Positions 7,477-16,462 are shown, numbered from the stretch's first letter. The stretch is 64,000 nt of DNA from Desulfosporosinus acididurans (GCF_001029285.1 NZ_LDZY01000004.1:1-64000), one strand, 5' to 3'. Program-made: numbers and translations. The notes: generated by a model from the sequence alone, not told the origin.

Positions 7477-9408
7477 ATGGTATCTAAAAGTAATAAGATT
7501 TTCTGGCTACGCTTAAGGACAGTGATTTTTGGTCAACCACTGTCTACTCAATATGCTGAACATGCCCGTGTTGGGGTTTGGGGCGGTATACCAATTTTTG
7601 GCTCAGACATCATATCGTCCGAAGGGTATGCCCCGGATGCAATCCTATATGTTTTACTCGCGGCTGGTGCCCTGGGATATGCCTATGTGATGCAAGTTTC
7701 TTTGGTTATTGTATTGCTGCTCGCTAGTATTTTGCTAGTCTATCGTAAGGCAATTCAAAAATATCCTCAAGGGGGTGGTTCGTACACTATTGCTAGAGCC
7801 TATCTGGGTGAAAACGCGGGCTTAGTGGCCGGAGCCAGCCTGTCCTTGGATTATGTGCTTACAGTAGCAGTAAGTGTTAGTTCTGCAATTGAAAATTTAA
7901 CTGGGATGTTTCCCTGGTTGGCTCCCACAGGACATAAAGTATTAGCCGATTGCTTAGTCATCGCTTTTGTTGCTTGGATTAATTTACGTGGTCTTAAAGA
8001 ATCGGCACGTATATTTGCCCTACCCGTATATTTGTATATTATTTGTTTGGTATGTCTGGTTGGAACCGGTATTGTTGAAATAATGGTCCACGGGATAACC
8101 CAACATACGACAAGTCATCTTCAACTTCCTGCTACTACTGGAATAACCATGACAGCTTTCTTATTTGCAAGAGCTGTAGCCGGTGGAACGACTGCATTGA
8201 CAGGAATTGAAGCTGTAAGCAATGGAGTAACGGCTTTTAAAGCACCTAGTCAAAAAAAGGCAATAACTACGTTAATTATATTAGGATTTATTGTGGCTTT
8301 TGGCCTTATTGGTCTCGTTTATATGGCAGGGGCTTATCACTTGGTGCCATCTGACGAAAACACAACACTTAACCAACTCGGTTTAATTGTTTTTGGGCAC
8401 ACGATTCCATATTTTGCTCTAATGGGAAGTGTTGCGGCGATCTTAGTTATTGCAGCAAATACGCCTTTCGCGGGTTTGCCCATTCTTCTTAGCCTGATGG
8501 CTAGAGATGGAAATGCACCGCGCTACTTTAAAAACCTTGGCGATCGATTAGTATACAGTGCCGGTATTTGGACTTTATTTATTATCTCAATCATTTTGAT
8601 CTTAGTATTCCATGGTGATACTCATATGATGTTACCTCTTTATGCGATAGGAGTATTGCTATCTTTTGCCCTAACAGGACTGGGACTTGCCCGTCATACG
8701 TTAAGTGAGCGAGGAAAGGGTTGGGTAAAGGATGCTGTCGTTTTCATATTTGGAGGGGTTGTTTCTTTCCTGGTATTTTTAGTGTTTATTACTACCAAAT
8801 TCACAGAAGGTGCTTGGATAGTCCTCATAATTTTACCGCTATTGATATTTTTCTTTCACACAGTGCATCGGATCTATAGAAACGAAATTAAAGTATTGCA
8901 TCCGACTTCTGAGGCTTTGACTGATTTTCGTCGACATTACGACAATGTAACTCAGCGGCGTGCTCATACCCAAATAACTGAATATCGTAATAAAATTATT
9001 GTACCTGTTTATGACTTAAATCTAATGGTCTTAAAAACGTTAAAATATGCCTATGCGTTCACACCTCAAGTTACCGCTGTGCACGTCGCTTCTGACCCCG
9101 AGAGAAAAGATAAACTATTACGACACTGGTCAGAAGCCAAGATAGAAATTCCGCTCGTAATTGTTGAATCGCCTTACCGAGCAATAGTTCATGACTTTAT
9201 GAAATATCTTGATGATTTAGAGGATAGAACAAATTTTGATACGATTACCGTAGCTATACCGGAATATATACCGACTAAGATACGTTATAATTTCTTACAC
9301 AACCAAACAGGGCAATTGTTAAAGTTAATGCTTTTGTATCGAGAGAATATTTTGGTAACAAGTGTACCCTATCATTCCGAGGATGCAGAAGTATTAACCG
9401 CGACTTAA
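7477..9408 (+). CDS. APC-superfamily permease, KimA-like (potassium or amino-acid uptake)
   Basis: A 643-residue permease with about 12 membrane helices in residues 40-470 and a ~175-residue cytosolic C-terminal domain. This architecture and size match the KimA (YdaO) potassium importers of the APC superfamily. Features are IFGSDIISSEGYAPDAILYV near the first helix and YPQGGGSYTIARAYLG. ATG 7477, with GGGGGT just upstream, is chosen over ATG 7462. In Bacillus KimA is governed by c-di-AMP; no c-di-AMP riboswitch is visible in the 200-base gap here. Substrate specificity is inferred from the family only. Confidence 0.8.
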   Translation: MVSKSNKIFWLRLRTVIFGQPLSTQYAEHARVGVWGGIPIFGSDIISSEGYAPDAILYVLLAAGALGYAYVMQVSLVIVLLLASILLVYRKAIQKYPQGGGSYTIARAYLGENAGLVAGASLSLDYVLTVAVSVSSAIENLTGMFPWLAPTGHKVLADCLVIAFVAWINLRGLKESARIFALPVYLYIICLVCLVGTGIVEIMVHGITQHTTSHLQLPATTGITMTAFLFARAVAGGTTALTGIEAVSNGVTAFKAPSQKKAITTLIILGFIVAFGLIGLVYMAGAYHLVPSDENTTLNQLGLIVFGHTIPYFALMGSVAAILVIAANTPFAGLPILLSLMARDGNAPRYFKNLGDRLVYSAGIWTLFIISIILILVFHGDTHMMLPLYAIGVLLSFALTGLGLARHTLSERGKGWVKDAVVFIFGGVVSFLVFLVFITTKFTEGAWIVLIILPLLIFFFHTVHRIYRNEIKVLHPTSEALTDFRRHYDNVTQRRAHTQITEYRNKIIVPVYDLNLMVLKTLKYAYAFTPQVTAVHVASDPERKDKLLRHWSEAKIEIPLVIVESPYRAIVHDFMKYLDDLEDRTNFDTITVAIPEYIPTKIRYNFLHNQTGQLLKLMLLYRENILVTSVPYHSEDAEVLTAT

Positions 9409-9506
9409 TTCTACCCAATAATGCAAGTCATTGGGTCAGCCATCAAGTGTGATAAATTCGCAAACTAATAATGCGATCACTGATTTGGAAATGTCCAGAA
9501 ACTTGA

Positions 9507-9541
9507 AGAGAAAGACTATTTTTAACGGTCTTTCTCTTTGT
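9507..9541 (+). terminator. Intrinsic terminator after the KimA-like gene
   Basis: Stem AAGAGAAAGAC / GGTCTTTCTCTT with a 9-10 base loop. It explains the short open frame 9431-9613, which I do not call a gene. Confidence 0.75.
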
Positions 9542-9654
9542 GTTACACTAATGGGGCGCCATAGCGATATGATTAGCAAAATCTGTTTGAAGTCTTTGAG
9601 AGGTTCTCTTTAAACTCAGATATATGTTCAACATAGATATATGCTACAATGAGC

Positions 9655-9822
9655 TTAAAAACAGCATAATGTTAGATAAATAGGAGAAAAAATAAGGCTA
9701 ACCGCAAGAGCAGTAAAGGGATTGGTGTCAGATTATTTTTCTTTTGCTAGTTTGAAAGCCTTAATAAGCTAAATCAAATGGTCAATAAGTTCCGGATTTT
9801 TAGAACATCTGACCTTTAAGTT
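9655..9822 (+). pseudogene. Remnant of a chemoreceptor gene (internal deletions), copy of the gene at 19140
   Basis: This stretch matches the first ~135 and the last ~50 bases of the methyl-accepting chemotaxis protein gene at 19140-20915. One deletion joins the two at GCTAAATC (9768-9775), an 8-base word present at both deletion ends in the intact copy (19268-19275 and 20864-20871). A smaller deletion lies around 9735, and the start codon is lost. The following ~225 bases remain co-linear with 20885-21140. Confidence 0.85.
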
Positions 9823-9907
9823 TCCTTGGACAACTATACTCACTAGGCGAAAAAACCAGTTTCGGTTTCTGTGCCTGTTAGCTATTATAGAAAGAAAGTG
9901 CCGAATT

Positions 9908-11134
9908 TTGATTATTTCTGGATTGATTCTAACGATTTCTATGCTGGTTTTTGCCTTGGGAAAAAGTCCGGTGTTTAGAGTAGATCGTGCTGGAATTGCA
10001 ATTATTGGTGCTGCTCTAACGGTTGGGACAGGAGTAATGAGTTTCGATCGGGCAGTACAGGCTGTAGATTACCGGACGATAGTCCTTTTATTCTCAATGA
10101 TGATTATTACATCCTACTTAAATATGTCAGGATTCTTTCAACTAGCCGGAAATCAGTTTCTAAATCGTTTGCATAGCAAAAGTCAATTAATGTTAATGGT
10201 CATTCTTATAACAGGTATTTTGTCTGCCTTCTTTATTAACGATATTATCTGTTTAATCTTAACCCCGATTGTAATCATGATTACTAGGCAGGCAAAGTTA
10301 AATCCCACACCTTACTTACTAGGAGTAGCGACCGCTTCGAATATAGGCAGCGCTGCCACCTTAATTGGTAATCCTCAAAACATCCTAATTGGCAGCCTTT
10401 CACATATTAATTTCGCTTGGTATATGGCGCTGGCAATTCCACTGACACTCTTAGGACTTGGGCTTATTTACGTTATGATAAGCTGGATGTACAAAGTGGA
10501 ATTAAGCGGGCAACTTCCAGAGGTTCGGCCGATGATAGGGGTAGTGCATGGATATTTAGTTAAAAAAGGTTTAGTCGTTGTATTTTTAATTTTGGTAGGA
10601 TTTTTAATGGGATTTGATCCGGCGCTTGTTGCCAGTCTAGGAGCAGCATATTTGCTTATAACTCGTCGAATTAAACCGAATAAAATATATAGCGGCATCG
10701 ACTTTAATCTTTTAGTCATATTTATAGGATTATTTGTAATTATTGGTGGAGTTGAGCATAGTGGCTTGCTCATGTTACTTATTAATACGCCATGGATGAA
10801 AAGTATCCAAAGTTTATGGGTGTTTTCAATATTGACTGTGATACTTTCCAATATTATTAGCAATGTACCAGCTGTCATGCTGCTGAAATATCTAGTTCCG
10901 CTCCATATGGGGCATATTTGGTGGGCTTCATTGGCTGTTTTCAGTACGTTTGCAGGGAATCTTACGCTGACTGGTTCAATTGCCAATTTGATTGTTGTGG
11001 AGCTCGCAAAAAAAGAAAAGGTGGAGATAAATTTTGTGACCTATCTTAAAATAGGGCTCCCTTTGACAGTTATCATGGCGTCGGTTGCACTTGTATATTT
11101 TACAATCGTAACGAAGGTCTTCCATATAATTTAA
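9908..11134 (+). CDS. SLC13/ArsB-like (ion transporter superfamily) membrane permease
   Basis: A 408-residue protein with about 10-11 membrane helices, of the ion transporter superfamily that includes ArsB, NhaD and CitMHS/SLC13 permeases. Landmarks are the two repeat signatures: FINDIICLILTPIVI followed by SNIGSAATLIGNPQN, and ILSNIISNVPAVMLL followed by AGNLTLTGSIANLIV. Substrate cannot be decided (arsenite, sodium/proton or organic anion). The start is TTG 9908 with only a weak ribosome site. A truncated second copy of its first ~135 bases is at 21004-21140. A repeat element follows the gene directly. Confidence 0.8.
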   Translation: MIISGLILTISMLVFALGKSPVFRVDRAGIAIIGAALTVGTGVMSFDRAVQAVDYRTIVLLFSMMIITSYLNMSGFFQLAGNQFLNRLHSKSQLMLMVILITGILSAFFINDIICLILTPIVIMITRQAKLNPTPYLLGVATASNIGSAATLIGNPQNILIGSLSHINFAWYMALAIPLTLLGLGLIYVMISWMYKVELSGQLPEVRPMIGVVHGYLVKKGLVVVFLILVGFLMGFDPALVASLGAAYLLITRRIKPNKIYSGIDFNLLVIFIGLFVIIGGVEHSGLLMLLINTPWMKSIQSLWVFSILTVILSNIISNVPAVMLLKYLVPLHMGHIWWASLAVFSTFAGNLTLTGSIANLIVVELAKKEKVEINFVTYLKIGLPLTVIMASVALVYFTIVTKVFHII

Positions 11135-11145
11135 GTACGTTTATG

Positions 11146-11259
11146 ATCCAATCGTAAGACTCCCACTTTTTAAGTGGGAGTGGATCTCCCGTACTCTGCT
11201 TCGGGGTAGAGTCCCCCACCGAAGTCTCGATGTTCAGCTTTAGCTGAACGAGTTCACTC
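11146..11259. repeat. Palindromic repeat element, short subfamily, copy 1
   Basis: Runs from ATCCAATCGTAAGACTCCCA to the AGTTCACTC end. It contains the hairpin CCCACTTTTTAAGTGGG at one end, GTTCAGCTTTAGCTGAAC at the other, and internal complementary CTTCGG/CCGAAG segments. Same family as 21141-21231 and 29978-30096. The hairpin-ended layout resembles non-autonomous IS200/IS605-type repeats. Confidence 0.8.
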
Positions 11260-11281
11260 ATACAAGGACAACTCTTCTGGA

Positions 11282-11334
11282 AAGGGCTGGATGATAAGTT
11301 TTCATTCAGCCCTTATGTGATCTAAATCACATAT
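11282..11334 (+). promoter_or_regulatory. CRP/FNR-family binding site upstream of the octaheme cytochrome operon
   Basis: TGTGA-TCTAAA-TCACA at 11316-11331, a perfect two-fold-symmetric CRP/FNR-type site, about 305 bases before the cytochrome start. Just before it is an AAGGGCTG/CAGCCCTT hairpin (11282-11313) that may end the previous transcript. Confidence 0.65.
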
Positions 11335-11637
11335 CAATAATTGCATTTAGTTTATGATTAATTAATGGGTAAACCAGAATAGTTGAGAGAGTTTTATGTT
11401 AAGGAGGTCAGCAACAGTAAAAAAGTCTAAACTTATGGAAAAAAGGAGATGGGATATGCGATAATTTCTTACTGTCGAAAATTGACGAAAAATTATGATT
11501 AAAGGGAGGCAGGAATTAACAATAACTTAAAGAATTAGAGTATATTCGTACTTATTCTTATTAAAAACACATAGTTATTACCAAAAAACACCCACTATTA
11601 ATGGGAAATTACTTATGAGGAGGGGATTGTCCTAACA
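11335..11637 (+). other. Long leader before the octaheme cytochrome gene
   Basis: No gene of credible length is seen. Three good ribosome-site-like words, AAGGAGGT (11400-11407), AAAAGGAG (~11446) and AAAGGGAGGC (~11500), are not followed by useful reading frames; the second opens only a 17-codon frame. This may be a degenerate small-gene region or a long regulated leader downstream of the CRP/FNR site. Confidence 0.4.
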
Positions 11638-12903
11638 ATGAAGTCGACTTCAAAACGTATGATTACTCTGTTAGGGTTGGGAACTGTTTTTGTATGTGCT
11701 CTATTATTCTTATCTTACCACTACATCATTGGCCCTGGAGGACTAAGTACGAGTGTACCATCTTTGAGTGCGGTTGCAACTGGGGATAATAAGGCTTGTG
11801 TAGAATGTCACCAGAAAGAAAATCCGGGAATTATCCAGCAATATCATGACAGCGAACATTCCAGCCGTGGAGTTCAATGTCTCGATTGCCACAAAGCAGT
11901 GAAAGGGCAAGACACGTTAACGACACAGCATTACAATGTTGCAATTATCTCTAAACCGACTCCTAACAATTGTGCCCAATGCCACGCAACCGAGGTCAAA
12001 CAGTTCGAGGCAAGCAATCATTCCGCAAGATCATGGTATGCGGTTCAAGGAGCTGAAAATTTCACATCGGAAGAACTGGCTAAATATCATTTGCTCGATG
12101 CTAATGGCAAGCCTCTCAATGGGGGTAATGCTAATGCTGTTTACAATCTCATCGGTAAAGATGCCAGCGCTCAATCTTGCGAGGTTTGTCATGCTATTGG
12201 TCAAAAGAATGGTGATGGCAGTTTCGGAGATTGCACAAAGTGTCATTTAAGGCATACTTTTGATGTAGCACAAGCACGTAAACCCGAAACATGTGCCCAA
12301 TGCCATCTAGGCCCCGATCATCCGCAGGCAGAAATATATAACGAATCGGCTCACGGAACTTATTATCAAGCCAATCAATCAAAATATAATATGGACGCGC
12401 CTCCAGGAACATTGACTGTCAAAGACTTCCCGGCTCCAACTTGTGCCACTTGTCATATGTCGGCCTTTGGGAGCGTTCAAGGAACTCACGATGTAGGGCA
12501 GCGTCTAAAAGATAACCTAACTCCTGAAATTGCTTCACTGCGCAAGGATGGGGATGTTCACCAGCAAACGATGAATTCAATTTGCCTTAATTGTCATGTC
12601 CAGTCGTTTATCAATAATGTCATGAGCAAAGCAGACAAAACTATTGCTCTTACCAATCAAAATGTGCTAAAGGGTAAATCGATTGTCCAAGATCTGCGCA
12701 ATTCTGGTTTGCTAGGCACGAAACCTTTTGGAACCCCAATCGACTTTGAATATTTTGAGCTATGGCATCATGAAGGCCGTAGAGCACGGTTCGGAGCAGT
12801 CATGGGGGGAGCAGATTACGTGAATTGGAATGGGATTTATGAGCAAGAAAAAGCATTAGTTGACATGCAATCAAAGGCCGATGCTTTGAAAGCGAAGCAT
12901 TAG
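11638..12903 (+). CDS. Octaheme c-type cytochrome, hydroxylamine oxidoreductase (HAO) family
   Basis: A 421-residue exported, membrane-anchored multihaem protein. Helix 9-30 is a signal anchor, followed by eight CXXCH haem motifs starting at Cys 54, 81, 112, 181, 199, 219, 269 and 316. The C-terminal stretch WHHEGRRARFGAVMGGADY resembles the HAO family. In that family the fourth haem is catalytic, and related enzymes oxidise hydroxylamine or reduce nitrite or hydroxylamine. In an anaerobe a reductive, respiratory or detoxifying role is more likely, but this is inference. GAGGAGGGG precedes the start. A membrane protein gene follows after 15 bases, and a CRP/FNR-type site lies upstream. Confidence 0.88.
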   Translation: MKSTSKRMITLLGLGTVFVCALLFLSYHYIIGPGGLSTSVPSLSAVATGDNKACVECHQKENPGIIQQYHDSEHSSRGVQCLDCHKAVKGQDTLTTQHYNVAIISKPTPNNCAQCHATEVKQFEASNHSARSWYAVQGAENFTSEELAKYHLLDANGKPLNGGNANAVYNLIGKDASAQSCEVCHAIGQKNGDGSFGDCTKCHLRHTFDVAQARKPETCAQCHLGPDHPQAEIYNESAHGTYYQANQSKYNMDAPPGTLTVKDFPAPTCATCHMSAFGSVQGTHDVGQRLKDNLTPEIASLRKDGDVHQQTMNSICLNCHVQSFINNVMSKADKTIALTNQNVLKGKSIVQDLRNSGLLGTKPFGTPIDFEYFELWHHEGRRARFGAVMGGADYVNWNGIYEQEKALVDMQSKADALKAKH

Positions 12904-12918
12904 GGGAGGATTGAAGAT

Positions 12919-13725
12919 ATGATCCGTCGGTTCTATCAAATAGCTATTCGCTATAAAACCTCTCTATTGCTCGGTATGATGGGAATAAACTTTCTGCTAA
13001 CGGGTGTTGACGTCTTCATTGCCCATTCGCAAAACAATTTTTTTCGTTGGGAACTAATTCCCTTGATTTATACCCCGCTTGCCGTTCTAGCTATTCTTGG
13101 CCAACTCTTTCTTGGAACTAATAAAGGAGTAAAGAGAGTCTTTCAGGGAGTTATGTGGTTAGGTGTTGTTGTCGGTGTATTAGGGACATTTTTCCACTTG
13201 TCGGGAAATGCTACATTCAGCCGTGAGAGCTTGTTTCGACTATTAGTCGAGGGCTCTCCGGTAGCTGCTCCGATCGCTTTTGCAGGAATTTCCAGTTATG
13301 CTTTGGTGAGTGAACATTATCGAGGAACAGAGAGACGATCAAAATTACTGATGCTGGTCGCTCTTGGCTTCTTAGGTGCGGTTGTTGCAGCATTTTTGGA
13401 TCATGCACGCTTGGCTTTTATTCCGGTCTATACCCTAATTCCTATCGTTTCTGGCTCACTTGCCACAATTGCCTGTTTCTATGCGGCTTATTATCAAGTA
13501 AACACTATGGAAAGTTGTATTTATTTAAGCATTGTAACACTTAACCTATTCGTAGGGTTATTGGGATTTGGGTTCCACGTCTGGGGTGATTTAGCAGGAA
13601 CTCAGAGTATTGTCTGGGCAAGGATCATGTATCGAAATCCATTACTTGGTCCCTTGCTATTTTCTAATCTTGCATTTCTGGGTGGACTAAGCCTGCTGCC
13701 AGAAAATGATGAAATGTTCGTTTAG
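12919..13725 (+). CDS. Eight-helix membrane protein, probable partner of the octaheme cytochrome
   Basis: A 268-residue integral membrane protein with about eight hydrophobic helices and no CXXCH motif; I do not recognise the family. Histidines in or near helices (TFFHLSGN, FLDHARLAF, FGFHVWGD) could ligate haem b, which would let it pass electrons between quinol and the cytochrome in place of the usual NrfH/NapC-type tetrahaem partner. That role is inferred from position: 15 bases after the cytochrome with GGGGAGG before its start. A cupin gene follows 69 bases later. Confidence 0.7.
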   Translation: MIRRFYQIAIRYKTSLLLGMMGINFLLTGVDVFIAHSQNNFFRWELIPLIYTPLAVLAILGQLFLGTNKGVKRVFQGVMWLGVVVGVLGTFFHLSGNATFSRESLFRLLVEGSPVAAPIAFAGISSYALVSEHYRGTERRSKLLMLVALGFLGAVVAAFLDHARLAFIPVYTLIPIVSGSLATIACFYAAYYQVNTMESCIYLSIVTLNLFVGLLGFGFHVWGDLAGTQSIVWARIMYRNPLLGPLLFSNLAFLGGLSLLPENDEMFV

Positions 13726-13794
13726 AATATATTTTATGATTCATACTACTATTTAAGTAGTTTATCAATTAATTTTAGGCGGAGGGTTAAGCCG

Positions 13795-14136
13795 ATGACA
13801 CAACATTTTATTAAAAATATTGATTTTTCCAAGGCTTTGTCGATGGAAACTTTGGTTCAATACACTGAGGGGCAGGTTGTGAGCAGAACTCTGACCCAAG
13901 GGAAATCCCTAAGTATTACGTTATTTGCTTTTGCTGAGGGGGAAGAAATTAGTGCACATTCTTCAAGCGGAGACGCTTTGGTCTATCTTCTTGACGGAGA
14001 AGCGGAAATTACGATTGGGGAAGAGAAATTTTCTTTGAAAAAGGGAGAGACAATAGTTATGCCAGCTGGAGTCCCACACGCGTTGCTGGCGGTTAAGAAA
14101 TTCAAAATGATCTTGACTGTCGTGTTCACCCAATAA
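13795..14136 (+). CDS. Small cupin-domain protein
   Basis: A 113-residue single-domain cupin. Motif one is EEISAHSSSGDALVYLLDGEAE (one His retained) and motif two is GETIVMPAGVPHAL. Such proteins bind a metal or small ligand; the function here is unknown. It is the last gene of the cytochrome operon, with GGCGGAGG before the start and a terminator after it, so it may assist or sense the substrate of the cytochrome system. Confidence 0.85.
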   Translation: MTQHFIKNIDFSKALSMETLVQYTEGQVVSRTLTQGKSLSITLFAFAEGEEISAHSSSGDALVYLLDGEAEITIGEEKFSLKKGETIVMPAGVPHALLAVKKFKMILTVVFTQ

Positions 14137-14181
14137 GAAATTAGGATAAGCTGATTTTTTATCTGTGGCAGATGTGACGAA

Positions 14182-14222
14182 CGAAAGGCTCCCTTTTAGT
14201 AGAAGGAGAGCCTTTCGATTTT
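14182..14222. terminator. Bidirectional terminator between cupin and slipin genes
   Basis: Stem CGAAAGGCTCCCTT / AAGGAGAGCCTTTCG followed by GATTTTTT. It serves the convergent genes on both sides. Confidence 0.8.
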
Positions 14223-15131
14223 TTAATCATTAGAAGGTTTAACCGTTGAAGCCAGGCTTGTTAAACCAGAGACCGCACCAAGTCCCATCGTTTCTACAAT
14301 AGAAGAGGGTACTATGACCATAGCTCCTTTTTCCTTGATACCCTCATATAAGATATTCATTGCCCGCAGATGTAAAGCAACGGGATTATTCTCATAAGAT
14401 TTGGCGGCTTCGGAGAATTTGGCCGCAATTTCTGTCTCAGCAGTCCCTAAGATTATTCTGGCCCGACGCTCCCGTTCAGCTTGAGCTTCCCGGCTCATGG
14501 CATCTTGTAGTCCTGAGGGCAATACGACATCCCGTATCTCGACGGCGTTAACAACAATACCCCAGGGTTCAGTCCGTCTATCAATTACCTCTTTTAGTTC
14601 ACGATCAATTCTTTCCCTGTCGGAAAGCATTTCAGCTAAATTTGTTCGGCCGATAACATCTCTTAAAGCTGTTTGCGCTGCCCAAAAAATTGCGTCTCTA
14701 TACTGAGCTACTTCTAATGAAGCTTTCTTGGCATCTACTACGGTCCAAAACAACACAGCATCAACGTCAACGGGCACTGTATCTTTTGTCAGAGTTTGTT
14801 CAGCCTTAAAAGTCGTGGTGATCGTCCGGTGGTCAATCCAGTTACTTACAGAATCTATTATTGGAATTACAAAGAACATGCCTGGCCCAGCTAAGTGGCT
14901 AAATTTACCAAGACGGAGAATGACCGCTTTCTCCCATTGATTTGCGACTTTTACGCCATACCCAACCAAAAGGGCTAAGATAACACCAATTATTATCCAG
15001 CCCAGCCACCCAGTTATAAACCAAATCAAGCCACCGGCTAAAAGAAAAATAAATCCTAATAACATAGATAGAGGACTAGGTCCACGAAAATCAAAAATGG
15101 GGAGGTTTACATTTTGATTAGGCAATCTCAA
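14223..15131 (-). CDS. Slipin / stomatin-like SPFH-domain membrane protein
   Basis: A 302-residue protein. Two hydrophobic segments near the N-terminus (residues ~22-60, LLGFIFLLAGGLIWFI and WIIIGVILALLVGYG) are followed by an SPFH domain (EKAVILRLGKFSHLAGPGMFF), RTEPWGIVVNAVEIRDVVLP and the alanine- and glutamate-rich coiled coil EAQAERERRARIILG. Slipins form oligomers on the inner membrane face and organise membrane domains; no partner NfeD gene is next to it. The start is a TTG, either at 15131 or two codons later, with GGAAGGTG upstream. Confidence 0.88.
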   Translation of the reverse strand: MRLPNQNVNLPIFDFRGPSPLSMLLGFIFLLAGGLIWFITGWLGWIIIGVILALLVGYGVKVANQWEKAVILRLGKFSHLAGPGMFFVIPIIDSVSNWIDHRTITTTFKAEQTLTKDTVPVDVDAVLFWTVVDAKKASLEVAQYRDAIFWAAQTALRDVIGRTNLAEMLSDRERIDRELKEVIDRRTEPWGIVVNAVEIRDVVLPSGLQDAMSREAQAERERRARIILGTAETEIAAKFSEAAKSYENNPVALHLRAMNILYEGIKEKGAMVIVPSSIVETMGLGAVSGLTSLASTVKPSND

Positions 15132-15241
15132 ACACCTTCCTAACTATTTAGTAGATTTCTTTACTAAGGGTATTTTGCACAGCTTTCTATATTTATATGG
15201 ATGTTTTTGCTTGAATAACTCTATTGGAACTGATATTTATA

Positions 15242-15276
15242 ATGACAAAGCAGTAGTGAATGAACTGCCGCTTTGT
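15242..15276. other. Hairpin between divergent slipin and permease genes
   Basis: GACAAAGC...GCTTTGTC forms an imperfect ~14-bp stem in the 290-base divergent intergenic region. It may be a leader structure; no T-run follows on either strand. Confidence 0.4.
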
Positions 15277-15421
15277 CGTTAAATTGTTAAAAATTATAAG
15301 CTAGGAAATTAATGAGTAATATTATATAATGCTTCAGTGATGCTTATATATGATTAAAATATTATTGGAGAGAAAAAGCATCATCAGAGAATCATAAATG
15401 GGAGGAGACATTGAAGTACAG

Positions 15422-16462
15422 ATGAATCAGAAAACCCGAAATTATTTACCTTATGTTCTGTTATTAGCAATTATATTTTTAGTGGGTGTATGGTATGTAA
15501 AATGGAATCCTTATTATCACAAAGCTTTTTTGGCGGCTGCCAAACATTCCATTGGAGATTCTATTGTTTCGGGTAAAGCCGCAGCTCCTCCAGCCCCCTC
15601 CTGGACAGCAGCTTGGAATTATACGATTACCTATTTTAAGGCAGTGTGGCAAGCCATTATTTTAGGACTCTTGTTAGGATCTCTAGTGCAGGTATTATTA
15701 CCAAGGAATTGGATTTATAAAATCTTTGGGGAAACTAATGTTAAGAGCACAGTGCTTGCAGGGGTTGCAGGAATTCCATCCATGATGTGTACATGCTGCT
15801 CGGCCCCGGTCGTCGTTGGTCTGCGCCAGAGGAAAGCTTCTGTTGGAGCGGCTCTGGCATACTGGCTTGGTAATCCTGTGCTTAACCCGGCAACGATTAT
15901 CTTTATGGGCTTTGTACTTTCTTGGAAATTAGCTCTTTTTAGAATCGTGGTTGGAATTATTATGGTTTTTGGGATCGGATACTTCGCTAACCATTTTGTA
16001 AATGATAAGGAGACTATGGAGCATTTCATAACAGATGATTTAACAGGCGAAGCGCAAGGGAATCTTTTTAGACAATGGATTAAGGCTCTGTTGCCTCTAA
16101 TGCGAGATACCCTTCCTGCTTACTTCATCGTTGTTGTTATTCTAGGGGCTATTCGTGCCTGGTTATTTCCGGCAATAGGCACAGAGTGGGCTGACAGTGT
16201 CTTGGCAGTAATTGGACTTGCCATAGCTGGAACTTTGTTTATCATACCAACTGCAGGGGAAGTTCCTATTGTACAATCACTGATGGCCTTTGGTTTAGGT
16301 ATTGGTCCAGGGGTCGCTTTACTCATGACGTTGCCGGCAGTTAGTTTGCCATCTCTAATTATGGTCAAGCGGGTCTTCCCAAAGAAGGTTCTTCTTTTTG
16401 TAACAGGCGCTGTAATGCTTATAGGTATAATTAGCGGTGTTGTGGCAATGTTGATATTTTAA
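15422..16462 (+). CDS. ArsP/YraQ-type permease (DUF318 family)
   Basis: A ~346-residue membrane protein with about eight or nine helices. The motif MCTCCSAPVVVGLR with vicinal cysteines, followed by LAYWLGNPVLNPATIIF, is diagnostic of the DUF318/ArsP_1 permease family. Some members export organoarsenicals or other thiol-reactive compounds; the others are uncharacterised. GGAGGAG at 15401-15407 fits ATG 15422 only loosely (14 bases); ATG 15398 is the alternative and would add eight residues. It is followed by its own terminator, then a siroheme reductase gene. Confidence 0.8.
   Translation: MNQKTRNYLPYVLLLAIIFLVGVWYVKWNPYYHKAFLAAAKHSIGDSIVSGKAAAPPAPSWTAAWNYTITYFKAVWQAIILGLLLGSLVQVLLPRNWIYKIFGETNVKSTVLAGVAGIPSMMCTCCSAPVVVGLRQRKASVGAALAYWLGNPVLNPATIIFMGFVLSWKLALFRIVVGIIMVFGIGYFANHFVNDKETMEHFITDDLTGEAQGNLFRQWIKALLPLMRDTLPAYFIVVVILGAIRAWLFPAIGTEWADSVLAVIGLAIAGTLFIIPTAGEVPIVQSLMAFGLGIGPGVALLMTLPAVSLPSLIMVKRVFPKKVLLFVTGAVMLIGIISGVVAMLIF

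Noticed and set aside
9431-9613. 60-codon plus-strand frame after the KimA-like gene
   Set aside because: It spans the intrinsic terminator of that gene and has no ribosome site.
10468-10986. 172-codon minus-strand frame inside the SLC13/ArsB-like gene
   Set aside because: Antisense to a well-supported membrane protein; the composition is typical of a shadow.
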